Positions 62,960 to 64,000 of a DNA stretch of 64,000 nucleotides are shown piece after piece. The position numbers and the translations under genes were made by a program. The DNA lies in NCBI GenBank assembly GCA_022570795.1, contig JAKUDP010000023.1, positions 496,001 through 560,000 of the forward strand, written 5' to 3'. Each line of letters starts with the position of its first letter. The stretch's first letter is position 1. Under the pieces are notes generated by a model. The model was not told the origin of the DNA and searched no databases. It worked only from the letters and a program-made list of their open reading frames with translations. This DNA is from Sphaerulina vaccinii. Its lineage: Eukaryota > Ascomycota > Dothideomycetes > Mycosphaerellales > Mycosphaerellaceae.

Positions 62960-63512
62960 GGAGCCCGCTTCTAGAGGCGACACCTCAGCTAACCAAGTCT
63001 CAACAAGTCATGAGTGAACTCGATAGCACCATAGGTGTGCTCAGAGGCCTATGGTTGTCAACTGAAACTCAGAGAGACACAGCACAGCTCTACTGACATG
63101 GCCGTTATTCTATGCCTCCACCGCAACTATCTCTGAGAACGTGCTCAGACTTGGCTAGCACCGCAGCCGTACTCACGATGTCGCGGTGATCGTCCGAGAC
63201 TCAGAGCGACACGGGTCACGTCACTCGTTCACTGTATATGCTATCGGATCGTGATAGCACCAGATCTATGCTCAGGATGTCGCATTGGTCGTCCGAGACT
63301 TAGAGCAACACTGGTCATATCGACTAGTTCTCTGAGAACGTGCTCAGACTTGGCTAGCACCACAGCTACGCTCAGGATGTCGTGGTGATTGTCCGAGATT
63401 CAGAGCGACACTGGTCACGTCACTCGTTCTCTGTATACGCTCTCGGATCGTAATGGCGTCAGAGCCACGCTCAGGATGTCGTGGTGATCGTCCGAGACTC
63501 AGAGCGACAGCG
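62960..63512. repeat. Tandem repeat array, ~100 bp unit, with ~200 bp higher-order period
   Basis: The block ATGTCG(C/T)GGTGATCGTCCGAGA-CTCAGAGCGACAC recurs near 63177, 63277, 63377 and 63475, about 99-100 bp apart. A weaker fifth copy lies near 63043-63080 (AAACTCAGAGAGACACAG). The segment TCTCTGAGAACGTGCTCAG recurs at about 63130 and 63329, giving an alternating dimer of about 199 bp. Differences between copies are mostly C/T and G/A transitions. No coding frame crosses it. Confidence 0.85.
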
Positions 63513-63599
63513 ATGATCGGGAATTCTACAAGATCAAGTCAACACATTGCTCCATATCTTACATAACTAAGTACATCGCATCAAATCTTCTACCCTACT

Positions 63600-64000
63600 C
63601 TACCCCTTGGAAGCGGGTCTCGCAAGTGGCCTTGCAGCAGGCACAGGCATGAGATCACCCAGATCGAAGTCTCTCTTATTCTTCCTCGTCGGCACCTGTC
63701 CCTTCAAATAGTTCGTAGGATATTGTCGACATGTATCCGTCGAACTTGCGCTCAAAGGCGTAACGACTTGAGTCACAGTGACAACGCCACCTCCCCCGCC
63801 GCCGCCTGCTGTAACGGTGACCTGAAGTATATGTTAGCCAATGTTCTCAGGTGAGGTTGATTGAAATGTTGACCTACCACGCCTCCTCCTGTGCCACCAG
63901 CGCCACTGGCAGTAACAGTCGGTCCGGCTTGCGTCACAGTAGCTGTTCCGCCCGTTACTGTATTTTGTACAGTTCGCTCGATGACCGAGGTAACGAGAGA
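63600..64000 (-). CDS. Gly/Val/Thr-rich secreted or surface protein, C-terminal part (runs off right edge)
   Basis: Two partial exons on the minus strand, 64000-63878 (open to the edge) and 63821-63600, with a 56-bp intron (GTAGGT...CTTCAG). The upstream part repeats VTVT/TATVTQ with GGTGGGV and AGGGGGGG, as in fungal cell-wall or secreted low-complexity proteins. After STDTCRQYPTNYLKGQV a basic stretch RKNKR precedes DFDLGDLMPVPAARPLARP. KR could be a Kex2 site. No start or domain is visible. Frame and stop (TAG) are clear. Confidence 0.6.

Noticed and set aside
62960..63512. Possible CRISPR array
   Set aside because: Unit is about 100 bp without constant repeat plus unique spacer structure, and the genome is eukaryotic.

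Overview
This is nuclear DNA from a filamentous ascomycete. The genes are mostly intron-containing with short (about 48-60 bp) GT-AG introns and CTAAC/CTGAC-type branch points. The gene content is fungal: Rad4, a Zn2Cys6 regulator, HET, DUF2235, UstYa-like and Pth11/rhodopsin-like proteins. A further set of 130-150 bp introns with near-repeated sequence resembles the introner-like elements known from Dothideomycetes (Cladosporium/Mycosphaerella relatives), so I infer a member of the Mycosphaerellales/Capnodiales group. No bacterial operons, tRNA, rRNA or CRISPR were recognised.

Layout. 0-15 kb: 5' part of rad4 (-), a DUF7587-like gene, a broken membrane-protein gene, a CoA-binding/O-acetylhomoserine sulfhydrylase fusion, a HET-domain gene, a broken coiled-coil gene, an F-box-like gene and an ER protein disulfide isomerase. 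15-27 kb: an alpha/beta hydrolase, an SDR gene carrying four introner-like introns, a P-loop protein, a GPI-type cell-wall protein, rps13, a zinc-finger-like protein and a DUF2235 hydrolase. 27-30 kb is a gene-poor gap. 30-44 kb: a PWWP protein, a Zn2Cys6 regulator, a truncated chimeric GMC oxidoreductase, a secreted dienelactone hydrolase, a small 8-cysteine secreted protein and an MFS transporter with a premature stop. 44-53 kb: a cell-surface protein, a Gln/Pro-rich protein, then a cluster of DUF6604-like genes in several states of decay. 53-64 kb: rrp8, a rhodopsin-domain membrane protein, and a compact three-gene group (UstYa-like protein, FAD monooxygenase, Kex2-type repeat precursor). 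It continues with a GH2 glycosidase, a fourth DUF6604-like gene, a ~100 bp tandem repeat array and a partial surface-protein gene.

The most interesting element is the group at 56.2-59.2 kb. The gene at 58853-59226 (-) encodes a 106-residue protein with a signal peptide and four copies of a 12-residue motif (DGSTEFDPDEGF) separated by Arg/Lys-rich processing sites. It lies next to a UstYa-family (DUF3328, two HxxHC motifs) gene and an FAD monooxygenase gene. That combination is the signature of fungal ribosomally made, Kex2-released, UstY-modified peptides (the ustiloxin/asperipin/epichloecyclin type). The repeats differ at synonymous sites while the peptide is kept, so the peptide is under selection. 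The product is unknown.

Two other themes stand out. First, introner-like introns of graded length occur in at least three genes. Second, several accessory genes are broken by single-base frameshifts and in-frame stops (membrane protein, coiled-coil protein, MFS transporter and DUF6604 paralogs), suggesting a decaying accessory region. Exon boundaries are my reading of splice sites and have no transcript support.
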